A stretch of DNA of 64,000 bases from Streptomyces ficellus (GTDB lineage Bacteria > Actinomycetota > Actinomycetes > Streptomycetales > Streptomycetaceae), in NCBI RefSeq assembly GCF_009739905.1, contig NZ_CP034279.1, positions 6,758,001 to 6,822,000 of the forward strand, written 5' to 3'. Shown in pieces: positions 8,378 to 16,840 of this stretch (positions are counted from its first letter, which is position 1; each line of letters begins with the position of its first letter). Position numbers and translations under genes: made by a program. The notes below the pieces were generated by a model. That model worked only from the letters and a program-made list of their open reading frames with translations, was not told the origin of the DNA and did no database searches.

Positions 8378-9193
8378 CTAGAGGCTCTTCTCCGGTCCCG
8401 GCTGTTCGGCGGCGGCCGGGTCGAGGATGCGGTTCAGGAAGTGCCGCGTCCGCTCGTGCCGCGGATCGCCGACCACACGGGCGGCCGGGCCCTCCTCCAC
8501 GATCCGTCCCTCGTCCATGAACACCACCCGGTCGGCCACCTCGCGGGCGAAGCTCATCTCATGCGTGACGACCATCATCGTCATGCCCTCCGCCGCCAGC
8601 ATCCGCATCACCGCCAGGACGTCACCCACCAGCTCGGGGTCGAGCGCCGACGTCGGCTCGTCGAACAGCATCACCGCCGGGCCCATGGCCAGCGCCCGGG
8701 CGATCGCCACCCGCTGCTGCTGGCCGCCCGACAACTGCGCCGGATAGGCGTCCGCCTTCTCCGCCAGCCCGACGCGCGCGAGGTTCTCCCGGGCGACCCG
8801 CGCCGCGTGCGCCTTGGCCCGGCCCAGCACCCGCCGCTGGGGCAGCGTGAGGTTCTCGACCACCGTGACGTGCGGAAACAGGTTGAACTGCTGGAACACC
8901 ATGCCGATCCGGCGGCGCACGGCGTCGATGTCGACGTCCAGGTCGGTGACCTCCGTACCGCCCACGAAGACCTGGCCCCTGGTGGGCTCCTCCAGCAGGT
9001 TCACACAGCGCAGCAGCGTCGACTTGCCCGAGCCGGACGGCCCGATCACGCACACCACCTCGCCGGTGGCGACGTCCAGGTCGATGCCCCGCAGCACCTC
9101 GTGGTCGCCGAAGGACTTGTGCAGCCCCCGGATCTCGATCTCGCTGCGTCCCGGCGCGGGCACCGGTGCGGGCGTGGACGTGGGCATCGTCAT
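8378..9193 (-). CDS. Polar amino-acid ABC transporter, ATP-binding protein
   Basis: A 271-residue GlnQ-type ATPase: Walker A GPSGSGKST, Q-loop VFQQFNLFPHVTVVENLTL, signature LSGGQQQR, Walker B AVMLFDEPTSALDPELV, switch VVTHEMSFAREVADR. The VFQQFNLFPH Q-loop and the ALDPELVG segment are typical of polar amino-acid uptake ATPases. The ATG at 9191-9193 lies 2 bases after the permease stop, so the gene is coupled to it. It is the last gene of the binding protein-permease-ATPase operon and powers import at the inner face of the membrane. Confidence 0.92.
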   Translation of the reverse strand: MTMPTSTPAPVPAPGRSEIEIRGLHKSFGDHEVLRGIDLDVATGEVVCVIGPSGSGKSTLLRCVNLLEEPTRGQVFVGGTEVTDLDVDIDAVRRRIGMVFQQFNLFPHVTVVENLTLPQRRVLGRAKAHAARVARENLARVGLAEKADAYPAQLSGGQQQRVAIARALAMGPAVMLFDEPTSALDPELVGDVLAVMRMLAAEGMTMMVVTHEMSFAREVADRVVFMDEGRIVEEGPAARVVGDPRHERTRHFLNRILDPAAAEQPGPEKSL

Positions 9194-9195
9194 CC

Positions 9196-9996
9196 TCACC
9201 TGGCCCTGGCGGCACGTGCTTCGAGGCGGCGCACCACGAAGCTCAGCGGAATCGTCACCAGCAGGTAGCACAGGCCGGCGACGAGGATCGGCGTGGAGTT
9301 GGCGGTCTGGCTGGCCAGATCCCGCCCGAACTTGGTCAGCTCCCGCTCCTCCAGGGTCACCCCGAGGAACAGCACCAGCGAGGAGTCCTTGAACAGCAGC
9401 ACCAGCTCGTTGGTGAGCGGCGGGATGATGATGCGGTACGCCTGCGGCAGAATCACCGACACCATCGCGCGGGCGTGCGAGAAGCCCAGCGAACGCGCCG
9501 CCTCCATCTGGCCCTTCGGCACCGCCTGGATGCCCGCCCGGATCGTCTCCGCCATGTACGCCGCGGCCACCAGCCCGAGGCCGAGGGCGACCTTGCCGTA
9601 CGTACCGCCGGGGATCTCCGTACCGGGGAAGGCGAGCGGCACGGCCACACCGACGAAGATGAAGATCAGCAGGGCGGGCAGGCCGCGGAAGATCTCGATG
9701 TAGACGCTCGCGGCCCACCGGTACGGCGCCACCGACGACAGCCGCATCAGGGCGACGACCAGCCCGAGGACGAGGCCGAAGACGAAGCCGGACACGGTGT
9801 ACACCACCGTGTTGCGCAGCGCGATGGTGATGATGTCGGGGAAGAGCTGCCCGGCCAGGTCCGCCTGCGCGAACTGGTTCTGGAGCCGGTCCCAGTCGGC
9901 CAGAACGGCGATCACCACGATCACGGCGACGAACACCGCGTACTGGATGCCCTGCGAGACCCGGCGCCGCTGGCGCCTCGTCAGCCGTGAGGTCAC
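9196..9996 (-). CDS. Polar amino-acid ABC transporter, permease
   Basis: The protein has about five or six transmembrane helices and the EAA loop MEAARSLGFSHARAMVSVIL that docks on the ATPase. The HisM/GlnP-type signature FRGLPALLIF is present. The chosen GTG (9994-9996) overlaps the stop of the binding-protein gene in a GTGA junction, giving 266 residues; the frame extends 10 codons further inside that gene. Unlike two-permease systems only one permease gene is present, so it probably acts as a homodimer. Confidence 0.9.
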   Translation of the reverse strand: MTSRLTRRQRRRVSQGIQYAVFVAVIVVIAVLADWDRLQNQFAQADLAGQLFPDIITIALRNTVVYTVSGFVFGLVLGLVVALMRLSSVAPYRWAASVYIEIFRGLPALLIFIFVGVAVPLAFPGTEIPGGTYGKVALGLGLVAAAYMAETIRAGIQAVPKGQMEAARSLGFSHARAMVSVILPQAYRIIIPPLTNELVLLFKDSSLVLFLGVTLEERELTKFGRDLASQTANSTPILVAGLCYLLVTIPLSFVVRRLEARAARAR

Positions 9997-10841
9997 GACC
10001 GGCCCTGGGGCAGCGGCCCGATCCACTGTTGGTAGATCTTGTCGTACGTGCCGTCGGCCCTGGCGTCGGTGATCGCCTTGTCGATGGCGGCGCGCAGCTT
10101 GGTGTTGCCCTTCTTCACCGAGAAGCCGTACTGCTCACCGGTCTGGATGTTCTGCCCGAGCGTGAACGCGTCGGCGTTGGCCTTGTCCTTGAGCCAGCCG
10201 CTCACGACCGGGTAGTCGATGACGACGGCGTCCACCTGGCCGGTGCGCAGCCCGTTGAGCACCGCGTCGGAGCTCTCGAACGCCACCGGGTCGAAACCCT
10301 GGCCCTTGGCGTAGCTCTCGCCGGTCGTCTCGGCCTGCGCGCCCAGCTTCAGCTTCTTCTCCTTCACCTGGGCGAGGGTGGTGACACCGCTCTTCTTGGT
10401 GGCCAGGAGGGCCTGGGTGGCGTCGAAGTACGGGACGGAGAAGTCGACGTTCTTCTTGCGGTCCGCGGTGATCGTCATCCCGGCGGCCGCCAGGTCACAC
10501 TCGCCGGAGTTGAGGAACGCGCCGGTCTTGAAGTTCTCGAACGGCGTGTCGAGGATCTCCTGCTCGACCTTCAGGTTCTTCGCCACCAGGTCGACCAGCG
10601 CCACGTCGAACCCGACGACCTTGCCGTCCCGCTCGAACTGGAAGGGCGGGTACGGCAGATGGGTGCAGGTGGTGAGCTTGCCCTTCTCGACCACGGGCAC
10701 CCCGCCCGCCGCCTGGCCGGGCCCCTCACCGCCGTTCCCGCACCCGGTGGCGGCCAGCGCCAGCCCGGCCGCCGCGGCGGCCGCGGTGAAGACGGTACGG
10801 GTGCGGTGGGCGCGTCGCTTGCCGCCGGCGTTCCTCGTCAC
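9993..10841 (-). CDS. Polar amino-acid ABC transporter, lipoprotein substrate-binding protein
   Basis: A lipoprotein signal ends at LAATGC, so the mature protein starts at the lipidated cysteine and is tethered outside the membrane. The SBP family 3 pattern is clear: YPPFQFERDGKVVGFDVALV near the N-terminus, then GECDLAAAGMTITADRKKNV and FSVPYF. The C-terminal QQWIGPLPQG also fits. It captures a polar amino acid (glutamine, glutamate or a basic residue; not resolved from sequence alone) for the following permease and ATPase genes. Confidence 0.9.
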   Translation of the reverse strand: MTRNAGGKRRAHRTRTVFTAAAAAAGLALAATGCGNGGEGPGQAAGGVPVVEKGKLTTCTHLPYPPFQFERDGKVVGFDVALVDLVAKNLKVEQEILDTPFENFKTGAFLNSGECDLAAAGMTITADRKKNVDFSVPYFDATQALLATKKSGVTTLAQVKEKKLKLGAQAETTGESYAKGQGFDPVAFESSDAVLNGLRTGQVDAVVIDYPVVSGWLKDKANADAFTLGQNIQTGEQYGFSVKKGNTKLRAAIDKAITDARADGTYDKIYQQWIGPLPQGRS

Positions 10842-11270
10842 GGTTGACCTCCATGCGCGCGTGCGCGGCCTCGGACGGCGCCGGGGCGACGCCGGGTGAC
10901 GAGGCCGCCGGGCGTGAGCGTACGCAGGTGATCGTATGACACCCCGCGCGCCCCGGCGCGGAGATCGGCCACCCGGACGCGACCCCGGACCACCGGGTCG
11001 CGGCCCGTCCCCCGCGGGGCGCCGCGCCGGCCCGGGGCCGGTGTCCCGGGCCGGACCGGGACCGTGTCCCGCCCGGCCGGGTGGCGGCCCGGACCGCGGT
11101 CCCGCGGCGGGCCCCAGGGGCGTCCCGACCGGGCCGGGCGCCCGGCCCCACGGCGTGCCCCGCGAGGAACGGGCAGGTCAGGGGCCGTGAGAGGACCGGA
11201 TCCTCAGGCGTATGGGACAGCGGGCGCCCGACGGTGAAGGGGCGACATTCCACCACGTACCAGTGAACGA
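10842..11270. other. Intergenic region, GC-rich, no gene seen
   Basis: This 429-base gap separates two divergent operons and must hold both promoters. Most of it is low-complexity GC-rich sequence; an 84-codon frame at 10936-11190 is almost only Pro, Gly, Arg and Ala and is not credible. Just upstream of the cyclase operon there is a short tandem GTGAACGA-GTGAACGA (around 11263-11278). Confidence 0.6.
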
Positions 11271-12416
11271 GTGAACGAGCCCCTCATGAACACCACCGGC
11301 ACCACCCCAGGCACCACCCCACCGACCATCGGCATGAACCGCGCCATCCTCGCGGGCAACCTCCACTTCCCCGTCCTCGTACGGGGCGGGGAGGACACCT
11401 GGCCGGAACTGACGGGCATCGCCACCGACCTGGCACCCGACGCCTTCTGGCTGGTCACCGACGAGGGCCTGCCCCGCGAGCACACCGCCGCGGTACTGGG
11501 CGCCCTCAGCCCCGCCGCCGCGACGCGCGTCCTGCGCGCCCCCGCGCCGGACGCGGCCTGGGACGTCACCCCGGCCCCGGACACGGTGGTCGTCGCCGTC
11601 GGCGGCAGCGGCGTCATCGAGGCCGCCGCACGCCTGGCGACCCGCCCGGCGCGCCCGGCGCGGCTGATCCTCGTGCCCACCACCCCACGGGCCATGACCG
11701 ACACGGCCCTCACCCTGGAACACCCGGCCACCCACGGCCTGGCGCCCACCCTCGTCTGGGCCCAGCTCGACCTGCTGCGCACCCTGCCGCCGGACGAGCT
11801 GCGGACCGGGCTCGCCGCCACCGTCCGGAACGTCCTGGCGGTCAGCCCGTCCTTCTACGACACGGCCGCCGCCCTGCTGCGACCCGACGTCACCGGCTTC
11901 GACACCCGCCTCATGGCACGCGTCGTCGCCCTCAACGCCGACATCCGCGCCACGCTCATGTACTACGACCCGAGCGAGCAGGGCCCGGCCATGGCGTTCA
12001 GCTACGGCCGCACCGTCGCGGACGCCCTGCTCGCGGCGGGTGCGGGACTGAGCGAGGGCGACGCCGCAGCGCTCGGGATGCTCGTGGCCGCCCGGGCCGC
12101 CGTCCTGCTCGGACTGCTCGACCCGGCCGCCGAACGGGCCCACCACGAGATGATCGCCCGCTGGGGAGCCCCGCGCGAGCTGCCCGCCCCGCTCACCCCC
12201 GACACCGTCGCGGCGGTCGTCCGGCGCGGCGCGGCACCCGGCCCGGTACCGGCCCCGGACGCCGGCCCGGCCCGGATGGTGCTGCTCGACGGACTGGGCG
12301 CCCCCCACGTCGTACGCGGCCGGATGCTCACCGAGGTCGACGACGACGTCCTGCGCCCCGCGCTCGACGCGATCGCCACTCGCGCCCCCGCACCCGACCT
12401 GATCATCACCCACTGA
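11271..12416 (+). CDS. Degenerate sugar-phosphate cyclase homologue lacking metal ligands
   Basis: The fold pattern of dehydroquinate-synthase-like cyclases is recognisable: VVVAVGGSGVIEAAARLAT (nucleotide site), LILVPTTPRAMTD, and a C-terminal helical domain. Aligned by eye to the next gene's product, the three zinc ligands are gone: Glu211 is matched by Ala183 (GLAATVRN), His278 by Arg247 (FSYGRTVAD) and His294 by Glu262 (LSEGDAAALGM). The lysine-rich substrate loop (AKTGVNFGAGKNR) is also missing. I infer a catalytically dead partner or regulatory subunit of the active cyclase. The start is the GTG at 11271 or the ATG at 11286. It is the first gene of a seven-gene operon. Confidence 0.7.
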   Translation: MNEPLMNTTGTTPGTTPPTIGMNRAILAGNLHFPVLVRGGEDTWPELTGIATDLAPDAFWLVTDEGLPREHTAAVLGALSPAAATRVLRAPAPDAAWDVTPAPDTVVVAVGGSGVIEAAARLATRPARPARLILVPTTPRAMTDTALTLEHPATHGLAPTLVWAQLDLLRTLPPDELRTGLAATVRNVLAVSPSFYDTAAALLRPDVTGFDTRLMARVVALNADIRATLMYYDPSEQGPAMAFSYGRTVADALLAAGAGLSEGDAAALGMLVAARAAVLLGLLDPAAERAHHEMIARWGAPRELPAPLTPDTVAAVVRRGAAPGPVPAPDAGPARMVLLDGLGAPHVVRGRMLTEVDDDVLRPALDAIATRAPAPDLIITH

Positions 12417-12431
12417 AAGCCGAGGAGCACC

Positions 12432-13628
12432 ATGTTCGCCCACCACACCGCCCCGCACGGACTGTTCACCCACGGCGGCCCGGCCCGCAGCTGGACCGTC
12501 AGCACCGCCAAACCCGTCAGCTACCGCGTCGGCTTCTCACCCGGCGTGTTCGACCCCTCCAGCAGCGCCCTCGCCAGGGCCGGGGCCGTCGACGGCGGCC
12601 CCGCCCCGGCCCGGCGGCTCCTCGTCGTCGAGGAACGCGTCGACATGCTGTACGGCGACCTGATCCGCGCCTACTGCGACGCGCGCGGCACGGACGAGTA
12701 CGCCATCCACGTCCTGCCCGCCCACGAGCGGCTCAAGACCATGGACTCCGTGTTCTCCGTGGTCGCCGCCATGGACCGGTTCGGGCTGGACCGCCGCCGG
12801 GAGCCGGTCGTCGCGGTCGGCGGCGGAGTCCTGCTCGACATCGTCGGGCTGGCGTGCAGCCTGTACCGGCGCAGCACCCCGTACGTCCGCGTGCCCACCA
12901 CCCTGATCGGGCTGGTCGACGCGGGCGTGGGCGCCAAGACCGGCGTCAACTTCGGGGCCGGCAAGAACCGGCTCGGCACCTACCACCCCGCCGCCGAGAC
13001 CCTGCTCGACCCCGGCTTCCTCGCCACCCTGGACGAACGGCACGTCAGCAACGGCATGGCGGAGATCCTCAAGATCGCCCTGATCAAGGACGCCGAGCTG
13101 TTCGAGCTGCTGGAGAACCACGGATCCGCCCTCGTCGCCGACCGCTTCCAGCCGGCCGGCGCGACGGGGGAGGAAGTCCTCGGCAGGGCCGTGCACGGCA
13201 TGCTCGAAGAACTCCACGACAACCTCTGGGAGCACCGGCTGGAACGCGTCGTGGACTACGGGCACTCCTTCAGCCCCACGCTGGAGATGCGGGCCCTCCC
13301 CGCACTCCTGCACGGCGAGGCCGTCGCCCTCGACATGGCGCTCACCACCGTCATCGCCGCCCGGCGCGGCCTGGTCACCGACGAGCAGCGCGACCGCGTC
13401 CTGGACGTGATGCGCGCCCTCGGCCTCCCGGTCACCCACCCCCTGTGCGCACCGGACGTGCTGAAGGAGGCGCTCGCCGACACCGTCCGCCACCGCGACG
13501 GCAGGCAGCGGCTGCCGCTGCCGGTCGGCATCGGGGGCTCCGTGTTCGTCAACGACCTGACCACCGGCGAACTGGCCCGCGCGGCCGGCGACCTGAGCGC
13601 CCTGGGGGAGGTGGCCTCCCATGCGTGA
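12432..13628 (+). CDS. Sugar-phosphate cyclase (2-epi-5-epi-valiolone synthase-like)
   Basis: A 398-residue member of the dehydroquinate-synthase superfamily. The nucleotide-binding loop is VAVGGGVLLDIVGLACSLYR, followed by YVRVPTTLIGLVDAGVGAKT and KNRLGTYHPA. Metal ligands are in place: Glu211 (NGMAEILKIAL), His278 (VVDYGHSFSPTLE) and His294 (LLHGEAVALDMAL). DAGVGAKTGVNF and YGHSFSP resemble sedoheptulose-7-phosphate cyclases such as EEVS of acarbose and validamycin pathways rather than AroB. The expected reaction is NAD-assisted cyclisation of sedoheptulose 7-phosphate to a valiolone-type ketocyclitol. Whether the product is 2-epi-5-epi-valiolone or an epimer cannot be decided here. GAGGAG precedes the ATG. 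Confidence 0.8.
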   Translation: MFAHHTAPHGLFTHGGPARSWTVSTAKPVSYRVGFSPGVFDPSSSALARAGAVDGGPAPARRLLVVEERVDMLYGDLIRAYCDARGTDEYAIHVLPAHERLKTMDSVFSVVAAMDRFGLDRRREPVVAVGGGVLLDIVGLACSLYRRSTPYVRVPTTLIGLVDAGVGAKTGVNFGAGKNRLGTYHPAAETLLDPGFLATLDERHVSNGMAEILKIALIKDAELFELLENHGSALVADRFQPAGATGEEVLGRAVHGMLEELHDNLWEHRLERVVDYGHSFSPTLEMRALPALLHGEAVALDMALTTVIAARRGLVTDEQRDRVLDVMRALGLPVTHPLCAPDVLKEALADTVRHRDGRQRLPLPVGIGGSVFVNDLTTGELARAAGDLSALGEVASHA

Positions 13629-14325
13629 CGCGGTCGTCGTCGCCGACGTGCACACCCCTGCCGACGTCCACGGCGTGCACGCCGCGAAGGGGCACTCCCG
13701 CTGGACCTGCCTCGCCCGCCGCACCGGCCTGTACGGCGGCTGGGAAGCCGTCGAATGGGCCTGGCTGCCGCCGGGCGGGGTCAGCGGCGAGCACCTCCAC
13801 TCCCGCACCGAGGAGCTGTACTTCCTGCTCTCCGGACGCGGCGAGATCACCCTCGACGGCCGCCCCCACGCGGTCAGGGCGGGCGACACCGTCCTGACGG
13901 GCCTCGGCACCCGCCACGGCCTGCGCAACACCGGGCGCAGGCCCCTGGCCTGGCTCGTCGTCGAACTCACCGCCACCCCCGCACCGAAGGAGCAGCCCGT
14001 GAACGGCCACCGCAGCACCGTCGTCCGCGATCTGCGCGGCCACGGCCCCCTGGACGCCTCCACCGTCCTCACCGGCCCGCTGCGCACGGTCCGCCTCACC
14101 CAACTGCCGCCCGGCGGCGGCACCGCGATCGACGCGCACGGCGAGGAGCACACCGTGTTCGTCACCGGAGGCACCGGCACCGCCCGCGCCACCGGCAGCC
14201 ACGTGTCCGTCGCCCGGGGGACCTCGCTCACCCTGCCGCTGGGGACGTCCGCGTGGCTGAACGCCGGCCCCGAGGGGATCGAGTTCTTCCACGCCGCCCT
14301 CGACGTACCGGAGGACCAGTCGTGA
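13621..14325 (+). CDS. Bicupin protein
   Basis: Two cupin domains in 234 residues. The first (about 50-115) has HLHSRTEELYFLLSGRGEIT, matching the HxH(x)4E metal motif, and a later GTRHGLRNTG supplying the last histidine. The second (about 150-225) has AHGEEHTVFVTGGTG, a weaker motif. Cupins in sugar pathways act as isomerases, epimerases or dioxygenases; the reaction here is unknown. The gene overlaps the end of the cyclase gene by 8 bases and is followed by another cupin with a GTGA overlap, so it belongs to the cyclitol operon. Confidence 0.75.
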   Translation: MRDAVVVADVHTPADVHGVHAAKGHSRWTCLARRTGLYGGWEAVEWAWLPPGGVSGEHLHSRTEELYFLLSGRGEITLDGRPHAVRAGDTVLTGLGTRHGLRNTGRRPLAWLVVELTATPAPKEQPVNGHRSTVVRDLRGHGPLDASTVLTGPLRTVRLTQLPPGGGTAIDAHGEEHTVFVTGGTGTARATGSHVSVARGTSLTLPLGTSAWLNAGPEGIEFFHAALDVPEDQS

Positions 14326-14711
14326 TCATCCATTCCGGCGACCCGGCCTGCGTCCTCCTCGGGACCGGGGGCGAACGGACCACCGTCCGCTGCCTCGCCC
14401 GGCGCGGCATGCTCCACAGCGAGTGCGAGGCGTTCGACGAGGTCCGCCCCGGCCCCGGCACCCGGCTGGACCTCACCGGCCGGGACGGCACCGAAGCCGC
14501 CTGGTACGTCCTGTCCGGCTCCGTCACCGCCGACGGCGAGCCGGACCCGCTCACCGCGGGCGCCCTCCTCCTGGCCCGCGACGGGCAGGACGTCCGGTTC
14601 ACCGCCGGCCCGCACGGCGCCCGCCTGCTGTGCCTCACCGTCACCCCGCCCGCCGTGGCCCGCACCCTTCCGCCCCGCACACCGTCCCTGCCCGAGGAGC
14701 GCCCGTCATGA
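14322..14711 (+). CDS. Small cupin-like protein without metal-binding histidines
   Basis: 129 residues from a GTG in a GTGA overlap with the bicupin stop. The sequence (LDLTGRDGTEAAWYVLSGSV, LTAGALLLARDGQDVRFTAG) follows the cupin beta-barrel pattern with WYVLSGSV as motif 1, but the HxH and E positions are not histidine or glutamate. It is therefore probably a non-metal cupin: a scaffold, binding protein or an enzyme using other residues. It overlaps the next gene by ATGA. No specific function can be assigned. Confidence 0.65.
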   Translation: MIIHSGDPACVLLGTGGERTTVRCLARRGMLHSECEAFDEVRPGPGTRLDLTGRDGTEAAWYVLSGSVTADGEPDPLTAGALLLARDGQDVRFTAGPHGARLLCLTVTPPAVARTLPPRTPSLPEERPS

Positions 14712-15289
14712 CCGCACAACCCGCAGACCCCCAGCCCTCCGTCCCCGGCGTCACCGCCGTCCACCACGTCGCGTACACGGTGCCCGACCTCGACGAGGCG
14801 ATCGGCTTCTTCACCGGCGTACTCGGCGCCCGGCTCGCCTACCGCACCGGGCCCGTGGCCGACCCGGGCGGCCGGTGGATGACCCGCCAGCTGGGCGTCC
14901 ACGCCGACGCCGTCGCCCACATCGCCATGCTGCGCCTCGGGCCGGTCACCAACGTCGAGCTGTTCGAGTACACCGCCCCGGACCAGCGCCGGGTGTACCC
15001 CCGCAACAGCGACTGGGGCGGACACCACCTCGCCCTGTGGACCGACGACTTCGACGCGTCGCTGCGCCACCTCACCGCCCACGACGGGGTCCGCGCGCTG
15101 GGCGAGCCGCAGACCGTCGGCGACGGGCCCATCGCCGGGACCCGCTTCGTCTACCTGGCGACCCCGCCCGGCCTGCACCTCGAACTCGTCCACGCCCCGG
15201 GCCGCCTGCCGTACCACGACGGGACGGCGGTCCGGCTCTTCACCCCCACCCCCAGCCCCACCCCCGACCTGACGGGAGACACGTCATGA
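14708..15289 (+). CDS. VOC/glyoxalase-family protein, candidate cyclitol epimerase
   Basis: A 193-residue vicinal-oxygen-chelate protein with two beta-alpha-beta modules. Likely metal ligands are the histidine in AVHHVAYTVPDLDEAIGFF, the glutamate in NVELFEY, the histidine in GGHHLALWTDDFDAS and the glutamate in GLHLELVHAPG. In the cetoniacytone pathway the VOC protein CetB epimerises 2-epi-5-epi-valiolone, and it too sits next to the cyclase gene. By context this protein may do the same; sequence alone supports only the VOC fold. ATGA overlaps at both ends place it firmly in the operon. Confidence 0.75.
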   Translation: MTAQPADPQPSVPGVTAVHHVAYTVPDLDEAIGFFTGVLGARLAYRTGPVADPGGRWMTRQLGVHADAVAHIAMLRLGPVTNVELFEYTAPDQRRVYPRNSDWGGHHLALWTDDFDASLRHLTAHDGVRALGEPQTVGDGPIAGTRFVYLATPPGLHLELVHAPGRLPYHDGTAVRLFTPTPSPTPDLTGDTS

Positions 15290-16821
15290 CCGGCATCTGG
15301 GGACGAGGCACCCCGCCCGTCGTCGCAGCGGAGCAGGACACCTACGAGGCCGACGTCGCCGTCGTCGGATCGGGCGCCGGAGGCGCCACCCTCGCCTGGG
15401 CCCTCGCCTCCACCGGGGCCCGCGTCCTGGTCGTCGAACGGGGCGGCTTCCTCCCGCGCGAGGCCGCCAACTGGTCGCCCGACGCGGTGTTCGGCGAGGG
15501 CCGCTACCACAACGCCGGCACCTGGCGCACGACCGACGGCGAGGCGTTCACCCCGGCCAACCACTACTACGTGGGCGGCACCACCAAGGTCTACGGCGCC
15601 GCCCTGCCCCGGCTGCGGGAGAGCGACTTCGACGCCCGCGAGCAGCGCGAAGGCACCTCGCCCGCCTGGCCGTTCGGCTACGCCGACCTGGAGCCGTACT
15701 ACGCCGAGGCCGAACGCCTCTACCGCGTCCACGGCCAGGCCGGCGCCGACCCCACCGCGCCGCCGCGCTCCGGGCCGTACCCCCACCCGGCCGTCCCGCA
15801 CGAACCGGTCGTCGGCGAACTGGCGGCGAGACTGACAAACCAGGGCCTGCACCCGTTCCCGATCGAGCTGGGCATCGACCTGGGAGCCGGGGGCGCCTGC
15901 CTGCGCTGCGGCACCTGCGACGCGTACCCGTGCCGCGTCGGCGCCAAGAGCGACGCCGAGACCCGGGCGCTGCGGCCCGCGCTGCGCACCGGGACGGTCC
16001 GGCTGCTGACCCGTACCCGGGCCGACCGGCTGCTCACCAACCCCGGCGGGCGCCGGGTCACGGCCGTCGAAGCCGAACGGAACGGGCGCAGGATCCGGGT
16101 CCGGGCGGGAACCGTCGTCGTGTCGTGCGGGGCGATCAACTCCGCGGCACTGCTGCTGCGGTCCGGCGGGGCGGCCCACCCGGACGGGCTGGCCAACGGC
16201 AGCGGGCTCGTCGGACGCAACCTGATGGTCCACAACAACAGCGTGCTCATGGCCGTCGATCCGCGGCGCCGCAATCCCGTGACATTCCAGAAGACCCTGG
16301 CCGTCAACGACTTCTACCACCCGCTGGGCAACCTCCAGCTGATGGGGAAGGTCCACGGGGCCGCCCTCGCCGCCGCCCACCCGCGCCTGCCACGCCGCCT
16401 GCTCGGCGCCGTGGCCGCGCGCAGCGTCGACTGGTGGGTGATGTCCGAGGACCTGCCCGACCCCGGCAACCGCGTCCTGCCGGGCCCGGACGGCGGTGTC
16501 GTGCTGCACCGCCGGCCCACCAACACCCGGGCTCACCGGGACCTCGTGCGCTGCGCGGCCCGCATGATGCGCCGGGCGGGCCACCCGCTGGTGTTCACCC
16601 GGCGGATGGGCGTCGCGGCCACCGGACACCAGTGCGGTACCACGGTCGCCGGACTCGACGAGACGCGCTCCGTCCTCGACCCGCACTGCCGCAGCCACGA
16701 GGTCCGCAACCTGTACATCGTCGACGGCGGCTTCTTCCCCTCGTCGGCCGCCGTCAACCCGACCCTCACCATCGCCGCCCAGGCCCTGCGCACCGCCCGC
16801 GAGGGCGGCGTACTGCCCTGA
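15286..16821 (+). CDS. GMC-family FAD oxidoreductase
   Basis: 511 residues. The FAD-binding Rossmann motif is VVGSGAGGATLAWALAST with ERGG at the end of the second strand. HYYVGGTTKVYGAALPRLR is the conserved flavin-contact loop. Near the C-terminus GHQCGTTVAG supplies the active-site histidine and AAVNPTLTIAAQAL the paired asparagine. A four-cysteine segment CLRCGTCDAYPC, seen in one subgroup of these enzymes, could hold a metal centre. There is no signal peptide, so it is cytoplasmic. It probably oxidises a hydroxyl of the cyclitol product. It overlaps the VOC gene by ATGA. Confidence 0.85.
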   Translation: MTGIWGRGTPPVVAAEQDTYEADVAVVGSGAGGATLAWALASTGARVLVVERGGFLPREAANWSPDAVFGEGRYHNAGTWRTTDGEAFTPANHYYVGGTTKVYGAALPRLRESDFDAREQREGTSPAWPFGYADLEPYYAEAERLYRVHGQAGADPTAPPRSGPYPHPAVPHEPVVGELAARLTNQGLHPFPIELGIDLGAGGACLRCGTCDAYPCRVGAKSDAETRALRPALRTGTVRLLTRTRADRLLTNPGGRRVTAVEAERNGRRIRVRAGTVVVSCGAINSAALLLRSGGAAHPDGLANGSGLVGRNLMVHNNSVLMAVDPRRRNPVTFQKTLAVNDFYHPLGNLQLMGKVHGAALAAAHPRLPRRLLGAVAARSVDWWVMSEDLPDPGNRVLPGPDGGVVLHRRPTNTRAHRDLVRCAARMMRRAGHPLVFTRRMGVAATGHQCGTTVAGLDETRSVLDPHCRSHEVRNLYIVDGGFFPSSAAVNPTLTIAAQALRTAREGGVLP

Positions 16822-16840
16822 CCGGCCGGAGGAGCCACCC

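Noticed and set aside
8196..8381. 61-codon frame, also present at 21270, reading MSVKSRLARDALHALSP
   Set aside because: It is part of the MITE-like repeat, starts at its left end and changes only with the element; not an independent gene.
10936..11190. 84-codon frame in the divergent spacer
   Set aside because: Almost only Pro, Gly, Arg and Ala, with no ribosome site; compositional artefact.
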